Shown here: positions 26,086 to 34,971 of the stretch, in pieces
How the letters are laid out: each line of letters starts with the position of its first letter
Position numbering within the stretch: position 1 is the stretch's first letter
Source of the DNA: an uncultured marine group I thaumarchaeote
GTDB taxonomy: Archaea; Thermoproteota; Nitrososphaeria; Nitrososphaerales; Nitrosopumilaceae
DNA length: 53,875 nucleotides
Direction: 5' to 3'
NCBI GenBank assembly: GCA_902590655.1
Contig: CACIXQ010000004.1
Span: 1-53,875 of the forward strand
The notes under the pieces: generated by a model
Databases searched by the model: none
Told to the model about the DNA's origin: nothing
The model's input: the letters and a program-made list of their open reading frames with translations, nothing else
Position numbers and translations under genes: made by a program

Positions 26086-27381
26086 ATGATTTCGATGAAG
26101 TTTAACCGATCACACTATATTGAAAATATCAACAAGGGTATGATAGGCCAAGAAGTAATTCTAGGTGGTTGGGTAGAAGATTTAAGAAAAATGGGTAAAA
26201 TGACATTCATTACCTTACGTGATGCCACTGGTATTACTCAAATTATCCTTACTGACGATGTGATGAAGTCAATTGATGATATTACAAGGCAAAGTGTTGT
26301 TAGAGTTACTGGTAAAATACAGGATACAAAAGCTAGAGATTTTGAGTGTGAAATTAAGGCTAGTGAGATTAATGTGTTAGCCAGGGCTGTTCATCCTCTA
26401 CCTATTGATCCTATTGGTAGGCTTGAGAGTCATATTGACAATAGATTAAACTCTAGGGCGCTGGATATGCGAAATCAAAAAACAGCCTCGATCTTTAAAA
26501 TCAGACACCATGTATTGGCATCATTACGGCAAACATTCTTAGAAAAAAAATTCATTGAAATTACTACACCAAAAATTATTGGCAGTGCAAGTGAGGGGGG
26601 AGCGAATTTGTTCGCCTTGGACTATTTTGGAAAACAGGCTTACTTGGCACAAAGCCCACAGCTCTATAAGGAACAAATGACAATCGGCTTAGAACGTGTA
26701 TTTGAGATAGCATCGTTTTACAGGGCAGAAAAATCACATACTGGTAGACATCTAAGTGAATTCACTAGCGTTGATATGGAGGCTGCATTCATGGACTATT
26801 CTGATGTTATGGATGTTTTAGAAGATTTAGTTCTTAACACATTCAAACACGTGTCTGAAAATTGTAAAGATGAACAAGAAATTATAGGAAATCAAATTAC
26901 AATTCCTGATAGACCGTTTGAAAAAATTACATATTCTGATGCACTAGATGAGCTTAACAAAAAAGATGTCAAACTAGAATTTGGTGACGACCTTTTAGAT
27001 TCTCACTTGAGAATAATAGGCGAAAATCATACTGGATTTTATTTCCTTACAGATTGGCCAATCAAACTCAAACCATTTTATATCATGGAAAATCAAGACA
27101 AACCAGAAATTTCTGAGTCATTTGATTTACAATTTGGCTATCTTGAATTGTCGTCAGGTGGAACTAGACTGCATAACCCAGAAAAGATCAAAAATAGATT
27201 AGCTGAACAAGGTCTTGATCCTGCAAAATTTTCCGAGCATCTACAAGCATTTGATTGGGGTATGCCACCACATGCAGGTTGGGGATTAGGTTTGGAGAGA
27301 TTGTTAACAATAATTATAGGAATTGATAATGTAAGAGAAGTTATTTTGTATCCAAGAGACCCAGAAAGACTAAAGCCTTGA
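26086..27381 (+). CDS. aspS: aspartyl-tRNA synthetase, archaeal type
   Basis: Class II synthetase charging tRNA-Asp (and possibly tRNA-Asn, if non-discriminating). It has an N-terminal OB-fold anticodon-binding domain (1-105, GWVEDLRKMGKMTFITLRD as GWV-x3-RK and FITLRD), then the catalytic core with motif 2 FRAEKSHTGRHLSEFTSVDME (fRaE and H-x-E parts visible) and motif 3 GWGLGLERLL. Length (about 430) fits the short archaeal form, without the bacterial GAD insertion. Start at 26086 or at the ATG 9 nt later; the latter gives MKFNRSHY. Whether it also makes Asp-tRNA-Asn depends on GatCAB, which is not in the window. It ends 12 bp inside the convergent leuB. Confidence 0.96.
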   Translation: MISMKFNRSHYIENINKGMIGQEVILGGWVEDLRKMGKMTFITLRDATGITQIILTDDVMKSIDDITRQSVVRVTGKIQDTKARDFECEIKASEINVLARAVHPLPIDPIGRLESHIDNRLNSRALDMRNQKTASIFKIRHHVLASLRQTFLEKKFIEITTPKIIGSASEGGANLFALDYFGKQAYLAQSPQLYKEQMTIGLERVFEIASFYRAEKSHTGRHLSEFTSVDMEAAFMDYSDVMDVLEDLVLNTFKHVSENCKDEQEIIGNQITIPDRPFEKITYSDALDELNKKDVKLEFGDDLLDSHLRIIGENHTGFYFLTDWPIKLKPFYIMENQDKPEISESFDLQFGYLELSSGGTRLHNPEKIKNRLAEQGLDPAKFSEHLQAFDWGMPPHAGWGLGLERLLTIIIGIDNVREVILYPRDPERLKP

Positions 27382-28389
27382 AATAATTTCTTTAGTGAAC
27401 TCCATGGTGGTTTTATTTCCACCTGTATCTTTTGTTTTGATGTTATTTTTTACAACATCGTAAACAGCAGCCTCTAATTTTTGTCCAACATCAATGCATT
27501 TTTGGTCATTATGCTTATTCCCAATCCATTCCAACATCATTTTGATTGAAAGTATGAATGATGTTGGATTCGCAATTTGCTTCCCTGCGATATCAAATGC
27601 CGCACCATGAACTGGTTCAAATAAACCAAACTTATCTCCAATATTTGCAGCTGGTGCCATGCCTAATCCACCAACAACTTGGGCTGATTCATCAGAAAGG
27701 ATATCACCAAATAAATTAGTTGTAACAATTACATCAAATTCTTGTGGTTGTCGAATTAAATTCATCGAACATGCATCCACATACATCTCTTCAAATTTAA
27801 TATCAGAGAAATTATCAGCAACCTTTGCGCATGTACTAGCAAATAATCCATCAGTTTTTTTCATGACATTAGATTTATGAACGCATGTAACCTTCTTCAT
27901 TTTTCGTTGGCTTGCAATATTAAATGCATAATTTGCAATTCTCTTTGATGCTTTTTCAGAGATGATTCTCATTGCAACTGATGCATTTCCAATATCAAAT
28001 TCTTCTCCAGTATACAAATCCTCTGTATTTTCCCTAACAATTACTAAATCCACATCGTCTCGTAATGATGGCATGTTTGGATATGATTTTGCTGGTCTGA
28101 TATTTGCATAGAGATCCAACATACGTCTTAGATACACGATTACATCTTTTGCACTTTCTCCTACTGGTGCTTTTAAACATGCATCAGAATTTTTTATTAT
28201 ATCAAAAGTTTCATCTGGTAATGCTCGCCCAGTATTTTTTAAAACCGTATCACCAGCTTCAAGTTTCTTTATCATAAAATGAATACTCATGTTATCATGA
28301 ATTGTTTCCAAAATACTAGATGCTGATTCAGATATTTCTGGACCTATTCCATCACCTGTAACTAATGATATGTTATACTTACTGCTCAT
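27370..28389 (-). CDS. leuB: 3-isopropylmalate dehydrogenase (isocitrate dehydrogenase family)
   Basis: NAD(P)-dependent beta-decarboxylating dehydrogenase, 339 residues. Visible: GDGIGPE at 12-18, RRMLDLYANIRP with substrate-binding arginines, VRENTEDLYTGEEF, HKSNVMKKTDG with the catalytic Lys, and the metal site GDILSDESAQVVGGLGMAPAANIG, in parts GDILSDE and GLGMAPA. The family includes isocitrate and homoisocitrate enzymes. Its position 16 bp after leuA in an ilv-leu operon points to leucine synthesis (3-isopropylmalate to 2-oxoisocaproate). An overlap with another beta-decarboxylating role cannot be excluded. Confidence 0.85.
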   Translation of the reverse strand: MSSKYNISLVTGDGIGPEISESASSILETIHDNMSIHFMIKKLEAGDTVLKNTGRALPDETFDIIKNSDACLKAPVGESAKDVIVYLRRMLDLYANIRPAKSYPNMPSLRDDVDLVIVRENTEDLYTGEEFDIGNASVAMRIISEKASKRIANYAFNIASQRKMKKVTCVHKSNVMKKTDGLFASTCAKVADNFSDIKFEEMYVDACSMNLIRQPQEFDVIVTTNLFGDILSDESAQVVGGLGMAPAANIGDKFGLFEPVHGAAFDIAGKQIANPTSFILSIKMMLEWIGNKHNDQKCIDVGQKLEAAVYDVVKNNIKTKDTGGNKTTMEFTKEIISRL

Positions 28390-28405
28390 TTTTCTACACC
28401 AACAA

Positions 28406-29917
28406 TTATGCTTTTTTTTGCTTAAGGATTTTCTTTAACAAAAGTCTATTCATACCATCAATAACAGCTTGAACACTAGTGATAACAATATCCTCCCCGA
28501 CAGATTTTGATGAAACAGAATTTTGCATAGCATCCTCTAACTTAACTGTCACTTCACATAATGCAGTTGAACCACCAGATATTGATGCCAAGTTATAATC
28601 TTTAATTCTGATTTCTGAAATCTTTCCTGTAATCTTCTGAATGGCGTTAAGTGATGCATCGACTGGTCCAACACCATAATCTGTTGCGGTATGTTCATTG
28701 CCATCAATGTTTAATTTTACAAACGCATATGGCATGTTACCCATTCCAGTAGAAACTGAGAAACCAGTTAACTGCACCAAACGCTTTAGTTTAGAATCAC
28801 CCATAACTTCATTGGCCATTGATAATAATTCAACGTCAGTAACATGCTTTCCTTGGTCACCAATTGACTTGACTTTTTCAAGAATTTGTTTTAATTGATC
28901 CTTATCAGGTTCCACACCATACTCCCCAAGCATGGCGCTTATACCATGAGCTCCTGCATGCTTACCTACTTGCAACCATCTATTTCGCCCAACAATTTCA
29001 GGGCTAATTGGTTCGTAGGTAAGTGGATTACTCAAAACACCATGAGTATGTATACCAGATTCATGACCAAATGCATTTTCACCTATAATGGCTTTGTTAG
29101 GTTGAACTGGCATTCCAGCTAACTTTGAAACATATTTTGACGCCTCGTAAAGAAGTTCAGTTTTGATATTAGTCTCCCAGGATTGATCAAATCTTAAACA
29201 TTGCAATGCCATGACAAGTTCTTCGAGAGATGCATTACCTGCACGCTCACCAATACCATTTACTGTTACATGTGCACACTGAGCACCAGCTTGTATGCCA
29301 GATATCGCATTAGCTACTGCAAGTCCAAAATCATTATGGCAATGCATACTAATTGGTAATTTTGTAGCTTCAATTGCATCCTTTGTGATTTCAGCAATAT
29401 ATTGAGGGGTTGAGTATCCAACAGTATCAGGTATGTCGATTCTATCAGCACCAGCCTTTGTAACTGCAGTAAATATCTTTTTTAAGAAATCACGATCAGT
29501 TCGTGTTGCATCCTCAGCTGAAAACTCAACCTGTAAACCTCGTGATTTTGCATATTCAACTGATTCAACAGCTTTCTCAAGAGCTTGATCTTGTGAAAGA
29601 TGTAATTTATGCTCAAGATGAATGTCTGAAGTTGCGATGAATGTATGAACATATTTTAAACCACAGTCAACCACAGCATCAATATCACGTTGATTTGTAC
29701 GAGCAAGACCACATAATTCAGCGGATAGATTTGCCTTTGTAATCATTTTAACAGCATTCTGTTCACCTTCAGAGATAACGGGAAATCCAGTTTCTATTGC
29801 ATCAACACCTAATTCATCTAATTTTTTTGCGATGTTCAACTTATTTTCAGGTGATAAGGCAACGCCAGGTGATTGCTCACCGTCTCTTAATGTAGTATCA
29901 AAAATTCGAACTTTCAT
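28406..29917 (-). CDS. leuA: 2-isopropylmalate synthase
   Basis: Condenses acetyl-CoA with 2-oxoisovalerate, the first committed step of leucine synthesis. The TIM barrel carries TTLRDGEQSPGV at 8-19, the metal-binding HCHNDFGLAVAN and NGIGERAGNASLEE. The C-terminal LeuA dimer domain (about 385-490) is present; it binds leucine in family members, so feedback inhibition is likely. At 503 residues it matches the usual full form, although homologous citramalate and homocitrate synthases share the fold; the operon with leuB, ilvB and ilvH supports the leucine assignment. It follows ilvH by 10 bp. Confidence 0.92.
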   Translation of the reverse strand: MKVRIFDTTLRDGEQSPGVALSPENKLNIAKKLDELGVDAIETGFPVISEGEQNAVKMITKANLSAELCGLARTNQRDIDAVVDCGLKYVHTFIATSDIHLEHKLHLSQDQALEKAVESVEYAKSRGLQVEFSAEDATRTDRDFLKKIFTAVTKAGADRIDIPDTVGYSTPQYIAEITKDAIEATKLPISMHCHNDFGLAVANAISGIQAGAQCAHVTVNGIGERAGNASLEELVMALQCLRFDQSWETNIKTELLYEASKYVSKLAGMPVQPNKAIIGENAFGHESGIHTHGVLSNPLTYEPISPEIVGRNRWLQVGKHAGAHGISAMLGEYGVEPDKDQLKQILEKVKSIGDQGKHVTDVELLSMANEVMGDSKLKRLVQLTGFSVSTGMGNMPYAFVKLNIDGNEHTATDYGVGPVDASLNAIQKITGKISEIRIKDYNLASISGGSTALCEVTVKLEDAMQNSVSSKSVGEDIVITSVQAVIDGMNRLLLKKILKQKKA

Positions 29918-29927
29918 TTTACATCAT

Positions 29928-30404
29928 CTATAATGCAGTTACTCCAGTCCTAGCAGAATCTAAAATACCAAATGGTTTTACTGATTCCTCAAATTCCTTA
30001 ATTTTATCAGGTGTAGATGTTAACTCAGCTATCAATGAACCTTCTTGCCCATTGTGAATTTTTGCCCCATATGTATCCGCTAACTTGTTAATCTCTGCGT
30101 TATCTGATTCACCATTTAATTTGATCTTAAACAATACCAATTCTTTATACACACTCTCTTTGTCATCTAGTCTTTTGACCTCTATTGTATCAATCATTTT
30201 ATCAAGTTGTTTAACAATTTGAGCAATTTGCTTTTCAGTACCAACAGTTGTTATTGTCATCTTGGAAAATTCAGGATTTTCCATTACGCCTACTGATATA
30301 CTATCTATATTGAAATTTCTAGCTCTGAACAAGTGAGTGACTTTGAATAATATTCCTGGTTTGTTTTCAACTCGAATTGATAATATTGCCCACATAACAC
30401 TCAC
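29928..30404 (-). CDS. ilvH: acetolactate synthase regulatory subunit
   Basis: A 158-residue small subunit of acetohydroxyacid synthase. The N-terminal ACT domain (about 5-78) has the typical ILSIRVENKPGILFKVTHLFRARNFNIDSI pattern, seen as NKPGILFKV and RNFNIDSI, where valine binds. The C-terminal half (83-158) is the second ACT-like domain, ending with GILDSARTGVTAL. It confers feedback control by branched-chain amino acids on the large subunit. Its start overlaps the ilvB stop by one base. Confidence 0.95.
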   Translation of the reverse strand: MSVMWAILSIRVENKPGILFKVTHLFRARNFNIDSISVGVMENPEFSKMTITTVGTEKQIAQIVKQLDKMIDTIEVKRLDDKESVYKELVLFKIKLNGESDNAEINKLADTYGAKIHNGQEGSLIAELTSTPDKIKEFEESVKPFGILDSARTGVTAL

Positions 30405-32107
30405 TACGATGGTAAGATCATATCCTTTAATGAAGTTCCAGGTGCAACAAATGGTAAAACATCCTCTTCTGGATCTATTGGTATATCAATTACTGTAGCA
30501 ACATCACTGTTAAGACCAGCTTTAACTGCTTTACCTAACTCATCAAGTGACTGTGCCCTTATACCTTGTGCACCGTATGATTCTGCTAATTTAACATAAT
30601 CTGGGCATTTTTTTAGATCAATTCCAATCATGCGTCTATCATAAAATGTTCTTTGCCATTGTGCAACCATTCCCAATGAAAAATTGTTAATCAAGAATAC
30701 AATAACAGGAATGTCCTCCAATACAGAAGTTGCGAGTGAATTTTCTGTCATGTTGAAACTTCCATCACCAGCAATGTCTACTACTGCTACATCTGGTCGC
30801 GCAACTTTTGCGCCAATTGCCGCAGGAAATCCCCATCCCATTGTTCCAAGACCAGTGGAACTAAAGAATGTACCAGGGTGTATAGCATCAAAGAATAATG
30901 ATGCCCACATTTGGTGCTGACCTACTTCAGTAGTGACAATTGATTCCTTTGGAAGTACTTCCCTCAATTTCCTTAAAATCTTAGCTGCTGACATTTCACC
31001 TGGATGTAATTTTAGATTCTCACGCCAATAATCCTTAACCTCATTAACGTGTTTTAACCAATCATTTCCATCAGATTTTTTTAATGCCTTTTTCGCAAGA
31101 AGTTTAAGCATAACTCTTAATGATGCTCTAACATCACCAACAACTGCAACTTGTGTTGTCTGATTCTTTCCAATTTCTGCAGGATCCACATCCATATGGA
31201 TAATCTTCAAATTTCTTTCGAATTCCTCAAATGTTCCAACAGAACGGTCCGAAAATCTTGTACCAATGGCTAAAACACAATCTACTTCAGTCATAATCTT
31301 ATTAGCTTCAGCATGACCATGCATTCCAATTGGACCTAATGAAAGTGGATGATTCTCTGGGAAAGACCCCTTGCCCTTGAATGTTGTAACAACTGGAATC
31401 ATTAACATTTCAGCTATTGATTGAAGCTCAGCAAATGCAGATGAGATTATCGTTCCACCACCAGCTAAAATTATTGGTTTTTCTGCAGAAAGAAGTAAGT
31501 CTATAGCTCTTTCAATGTTTATCATATCAACATCAGTCCATGGATGATAACCAGGCATTCTCACTTCATCAGGAAAAGTAACTTTCGCTTCATTTTGTTG
31601 AACATCCTTTGGTATGTCAAGCAATACTGGACCAGGTCTACCAGTTTCTGCAACATAAAACCCTTTTTTTACAACTTCAGGAATTTCTTCAACTGTCCTT
31701 GGTTGGAATGCATATTTTACAGATGGATTTGACATTCCAATTATATCACTCTCTTGGAACGCATCACGACCAATCATATTTACTGGTACTTGCCCAGTAA
31801 CAGCTACCATCGGTGCAGAATCCGCTTGCGCTGTTGCAATTCCAGTTAACAAATTTGTTGCACCAGGACCTGATGTGGCAAAGCAAACACCTGGTTTCCT
31901 GCTAACTCTGCCAAAACCATCAGCCATATGCGCAGCTGATTGTTCATGTCTAACTAGTATATGACGTATATCACTTTTGAAAAGCTCATCATACATTGGT
32001 AGGTTCGCACCTCCCGGTAACCCGAAGACTTCCTTAACGCCTTCTCTTTCCAACGCTTTCATTAGCGCCTTTCCACCATTCATAATTTCCATTTTATCGC
32101 TCATCAT
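30404..32107 (-). CDS. ilvB: acetolactate synthase catalytic subunit
   Basis: Thiamine-diphosphate enzyme joining two pyruvates to 2-acetolactate (or pyruvate plus 2-oxobutyrate), first common step for valine, leucine and isoleucine. It shows EVFGLPGGANLPMYD, the catalytic Glu in RHEQSAAHMADG, the FAD-contacting middle domain and the ThDP/Mg motif GDGSFNMTENSLATS. Length (567) normal. Starts exist at 32107 and, more convincingly, at the third Met (MEIMNGG). It is the first gene of ilvB-ilvH-leuA-leuB; ilvC and ilvD are not in the window. Confidence 0.96.
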   Translation of the reverse strand: MMSDKMEIMNGGKALMKALEREGVKEVFGLPGGANLPMYDELFKSDIRHILVRHEQSAAHMADGFGRVSRKPGVCFATSGPGATNLLTGIATAQADSAPMVAVTGQVPVNMIGRDAFQESDIIGMSNPSVKYAFQPRTVEEIPEVVKKGFYVAETGRPGPVLLDIPKDVQQNEAKVTFPDEVRMPGYHPWTDVDMINIERAIDLLLSAEKPIILAGGGTIISSAFAELQSIAEMLMIPVVTTFKGKGSFPENHPLSLGPIGMHGHAEANKIMTEVDCVLAIGTRFSDRSVGTFEEFERNLKIIHMDVDPAEIGKNQTTQVAVVGDVRASLRVMLKLLAKKALKKSDGNDWLKHVNEVKDYWRENLKLHPGEMSAAKILRKLREVLPKESIVTTEVGQHQMWASLFFDAIHPGTFFSSTGLGTMGWGFPAAIGAKVARPDVAVVDIAGDGSFNMTENSLATSVLEDIPVIVFLINNFSLGMVAQWQRTFYDRRMIGIDLKKCPDYVKLAESYGAQGIRAQSLDELGKAVKAGLNSDVATVIDIPIDPEEDVLPFVAPGTSLKDMILPS

Positions 32108-32199
32108 CTACACCATAATTTTAATCGTGTTAAAAACTGGCTGCGTATTTACAGCAGGTCAACTAGCAACACAATACTTACAATGCTAGTTTTACTGAT

Positions 32200-32310
32200 T
32201 TGATTCATACAGCAACGTATGCAACTCATCCTGAATTAATTAATGTTTCTGGTGTAAATACTAGAGAATGTCTGGTCGAATTCCCATTAACACTTAAAGT
32301 GAACAAATAG
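32200..32310 (+). CDS. possible 36-residue protein or gene remnant
   Basis: The 218-bp spacer between ilvB and the NTF2-like gene is mostly open in one plus-strand frame: an open stretch after TAG (around 32164) runs to TAG at 32308-32310. The only plausible start is TTG at 32200. The product has ordinary composition (HPELINVSGV, then ECLVEFPLTLKV) and reads like the C-terminal end of a protein, so a decayed gene is as likely as a real micropeptide. The spacer must also contain the ilvB promoter (minus strand). Confidence 0.25.
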   Translation: MIHTATYATHPELINVSGVNTRECLVEFPLTLKVNK

Positions 32311-32325
32311 AAAGAAAGAGGGATT

Positions 32326-32730
32326 TTGTCGGATAAAAAGGAAATTCTGAAAGTAATCCAAACTTTTTTTGAGGTAGGTAAAACAAAGGATTTCTCAGCG
32401 CTAAGAGATATCCAAATTAATTCAGAAGAATTTTCTAGTTTAAGTGATGTTCCGCCATATAGTTTAAAAAATTACTCTGAATCAATTGCACTTGAAGAAT
32501 TAAGATTCTCAAGTATTTCAGACTATGACTATGAAATAAAAAATGAAAAAACTAGTATTTTCGGAACTACAGGAATTGTCACGTTTGAATTAAATCAAAA
32601 GGGCATGTTAGTAGACAATAAAGCTTACACCGGTCAACATATCACAATTAATGGTAGAGCAACATTTGTTTTAATTAAAGAAGACAAATGGAAAATTGTA
32701 CACTACCATCTGGATAAAATCTCTAATTAA
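32326..32730 (+). CDS. NTF2-like (SnoaL/DUF4440-type) protein
   Basis: A 134-residue protein with the cone-shaped NTF2-like fold pattern. An N-terminal helix pair (ILKVIQTFFEVGKTKDFSAL, in parts) is followed by a curved sheet ending in ATFVLIKEDKWKIVHYHLDKI, typical of SnoaL-like proteins of the nuclear transport factor 2 superfamily. Members are isomerases, dehydratases or ligand binders; no catalytic Asp/His pair can be assigned. TTG start at 32326. It converges on the LsrF-like gene with a 5-bp gap. Confidence 0.78.
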   Translation: MSDKKEILKVIQTFFEVGKTKDFSALRDIQINSEEFSSLSDVPPYSLKNYSESIALEELRFSSISDYDYEIKNEKTSIFGTTGIVTFELNQKGMLVDNKAYTGQHITINGRATFVLIKEDKWKIVHYHLDKISN

Positions 32731-32735
32731 TTATA

Positions 32736-33542
32736 TTATTTTTCTGTTTTTGGTTTAGGCTGACAGAATTTTTTGTACAATTCATAGGCTTCATCAACAT
32801 TTGCATTTCCATGTACTATAGCACGAACTGCACGGATCATAGGAACTGGGTTTTCTGATTGCCAAATATTTCGTCCCATATCAACTCCCACAGCACCACC
32901 CTTAATTGAGTTATACGTCAATTCAAGTGCATCACGTTCTGGTATTTTTTTCCCACCAGCAACAATTATTGGTACAGGGCATGATTCCACAACCCTTTCA
33001 AAATTTTCACAATAGTATGTTTTAACAATATGTGCTCCCTGCTCAGCTGCAATTCTACACGCTAATGATAAATAGCGTGCATCTTTTTGTCCAATTTCTT
33101 TTCCAACAGCAGTAACTGCAAGAACCGGAATGTCATATTCGACCGCCTCATTAACCAATTTTCCAAGATTAACAATTGTTTGTTGTTCATACTTTGAACC
33201 AACAAACACTGACATGGCTAACGCAGAAGCATTCAGTTTAATTGCATCTTTAATACTTACAGTGATCTGCTCGTTTGACAAATCCTCTCCAATGATGCTA
33301 GACCCACCAGACACTCTTAACACAATTGGTACAGGAGATTTTGAATCGATAGATGTTCTTTGTACACCTCTAGTAAGCATTATTGAATCACAATACTTGA
33401 GGATTGGTGTAATTGTTTTTTTAGGAATTTCTAATTTTTCAGTAGGACCAAGGAAATAACCATGGTCAACAGCTAACATTAATGCGCGATTATCATTTGG
33501 CTTAATAATACGTGATATTCGATTTTGTAATCCCCAATCCAT
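32736..33542 (-). CDS. LsrF-like class I aldolase/thiolase of the DeoC/FbaB group
   Basis: A 268-residue TIM-barrel enzyme forming a Schiff base with its substrate. DWGLQNRISRI at the start, AVDHGYFLGP, IVKTYYC with the Schiff-base Lys, PVPIIVAGGKK and GVDMGRNIWQS closely match E. coli LsrF from memory, more than class I FBP aldolase or ADH synthase. LsrF transfers an acetyl group from the phosphorylated AI-2 product to CoA. No other lsr gene is here, so an AI-2 role is doubtful and another sugar-phosphate aldol or thiolysis is more likely. It lies next to and downstream of an alcohol dehydrogenase (45-bp gap), probably one unit. Confidence 0.82.
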   Translation of the reverse strand: MDWGLQNRISRIIKPNDNRALMLAVDHGYFLGPTEKLEIPKKTITPILKYCDSIMLTRGVQRTSIDSKSPVPIVLRVSGGSSIIGEDLSNEQITVSIKDAIKLNASALAMSVFVGSKYEQQTIVNLGKLVNEAVEYDIPVLAVTAVGKEIGQKDARYLSLACRIAAEQGAHIVKTYYCENFERVVESCPVPIIVAGGKKIPERDALELTYNSIKGGAVGVDMGRNIWQSENPVPMIRAVRAIVHGNANVDEAYELYKKFCQPKPKTEK

Positions 33543-33587
33543 TTTACTTCGATTTCACAAAAAACAATTTGCCTTCTTAAGCCTTTC

Positions 33588-34619
33588 TCAATTACTAATG
33601 ATTATTTTCATAGCATTATCACCTGATTTAGCATGCGCAAACGCCTGTTGGCACTCCTCTAAATTGTATTTATGCGTAATTAATTGGGACACGTTAATTT
33701 GTTTATTTGATATCTTATCAACTGCATCCTTAGTGTCTAAATCAGATGCTGCATAAGAATTAATGATGGTAAGGCCCTTTGAGTATACTTCACTCATATC
33801 AAGTTCGATATTTGCACCCTTACTTGGCACACCAAACATAACAATTGTTCCACCTTTTCTAACTAAACTAATTGCATCCTTTAATGCATTCAAGCTACTG
33901 GTGGCTACGATGGCGACATCAACTCCTTGATTTGTAGTTTCAGATTTTATTTGTTCCAATGCATTAGCGTTCCCCGAATTGATTGTTATGACTTCAAATT
34001 TTTTTGCAAAATCTAATCTAAATTCGTTCAAATCTAAACAAAATATCTTACCAAATCCATATAATTTTGCAAGCATTGCATGCATTATTCCAGTTGGTCC
34101 AATACCAAGTATGGCAGCACTATCATTATTTTTGTATGTAACCTTATTCCAGGCTCTAATACAACATGCAAGTGGTTCAATCATTGCAGCCTCTTCGAAT
34201 GACATATCGTCAGGAATTTTTATTACACCACCATGTTTTATGTTCCATTCCGGTACGAGATATTCATCAGCAAGTCCACACGGTTCAAGATTTGATTCAT
34301 AGTATTTTTTACACATTGTTTCATTACCATGACTACATTCATGGCAATCATCCGAATAACATGCAACATGATGGTGTGTAAATACACGATCACCAACATT
34401 AAAGTCTGAAACTTCTATTCCAACTTGTGTTATTAGTCCCGCTGGTTCATGCCCAAGTCTCATTGATGGTTGCCCATATTTTCCAAATACTTTTTCAACG
34501 TCAGACCCACAAATTCCGCAAGCACGCATTTGAACTAGTATATCACCTGAACCAAGTGATTGTTTTTTGATATTTTTAATTTCTATAGTAGAGTTGCCTT
34601 TTACTACTGCAGCCTTCAT
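33588..34619 (-). CDS. zinc-dependent alcohol dehydrogenase (MDR family)
   Basis: A 343-residue medium-chain dehydrogenase. Catalytic zinc ligands are in CGICGSD (residues 34-40) and GHEPAG (His-Glu). The structural-zinc lobe has four Cys in CYSDDCHEC plus a later Cys in NETMCKK, with an x4 spacing in the first pair instead of the usual x2. The Rossmann part has AILGIGPTGIMHAMLAK. Closest in type to sorbitol/threonine dehydrogenases. The partner gene encodes an LsrF-like aldolase, suggesting successive steps on one sugar or polyol phosphate; the substrate is unknown. Confidence 0.87.
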   Translation of the reverse strand: MKAAVVKGNSTIEIKNIKKQSLGSGDILVQMRACGICGSDVEKVFGKYGQPSMRLGHEPAGLITQVGIEVSDFNVGDRVFTHHHVACYSDDCHECSHGNETMCKKYYESNLEPCGLADEYLVPEWNIKHGGVIKIPDDMSFEEAAMIEPLACCIRAWNKVTYKNNDSAAILGIGPTGIMHAMLAKLYGFGKIFCLDLNEFRLDFAKKFEVITINSGNANALEQIKSETTNQGVDVAIVATSSLNALKDAISLVRKGGTIVMFGVPSKGANIELDMSEVYSKGLTIINSYAASDLDTKDAVDKISNKQINVSQLITHKYNLEECQQAFAHAKSGDNAMKIIISN

Positions 34620-34716
34620 TGATGTATTTCGTCTATGTTTCTATGTAAAGTATAGCATTTCTATGCTAGAAAATCTATCTAGTTAGACTCAAAAGATAGT
34701 ATGTTGTAGTATCAAT

Positions 34717-34824
34717 ATGGCAGAACCATCATTCTGGCCTTATGGTCTAGGGATTGCTGCGGTTATCGCATTGGCTGTTATTACTCAACTTCTTCGTAAA
34801 AGGAGAAAAAGTGGATCCAATTAA
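34717..34824 (+). CDS. 35-residue single-pass membrane micropeptide A
   Basis: ATG at 34717, TAA at 34822-34824. One membrane helix (about 8-25, PYGLGIAAVIALAVITQLL) is flanked by a short N-terminus (MAEPSFW) and a strongly basic tail (RKRRKSGS) that should be cytoplasmic. It is followed after only 2 bp by a second micropeptide of the same design, so both are probably translated from one mRNA. Composition is exactly that of small accessory subunits of membrane complexes. Homologues were not checked. Confidence 0.6.
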   Translation: MAEPSFWPYGLGIAAVIALAVITQLLRKRRKSGSN

Positions 34825-34826
34825 CA

Positions 34827-34937
34827 ATGTTTCATACAAGTGGTGACCCTATTGGTATGGTATTACTAGCAGCATGTATGGTTGGTCTAATAGCCTCTGT
34901 TATAGGAGTAAGAATGTACATACTTTTCAAGAAATAA
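34827..34937 (+). CDS. 36-residue single-pass membrane micropeptide B
   Basis: ATG at 34827, TAA at 34935-34937. A hydrophobic helix (about 9-28, IGMVLLAACMVGLIASVIG) precedes a short basic end (RMYILFKK). It begins 2 bp after micropeptide A and lies 34 bp before the membrane-anchored DUF4352 gene on the same strand. The three may form one envelope-associated unit. A possible subunit of a respiratory or oxidase complex is only an inference from size and topology. Confidence 0.58.
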   Translation: MFHTSGDPIGMVLLAACMVGLIASVIGVRMYILFKK

Positions 34938-34971
34938 CTTTAAAGAATCGTAATCAATCAAAATGTAGAAG

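Noticed and set aside
32108-32199. tRNA gene in the ilvB upstream spacer
   Set aside because: No cloverleaf pairing or GGTTC-type T-loop element is found.
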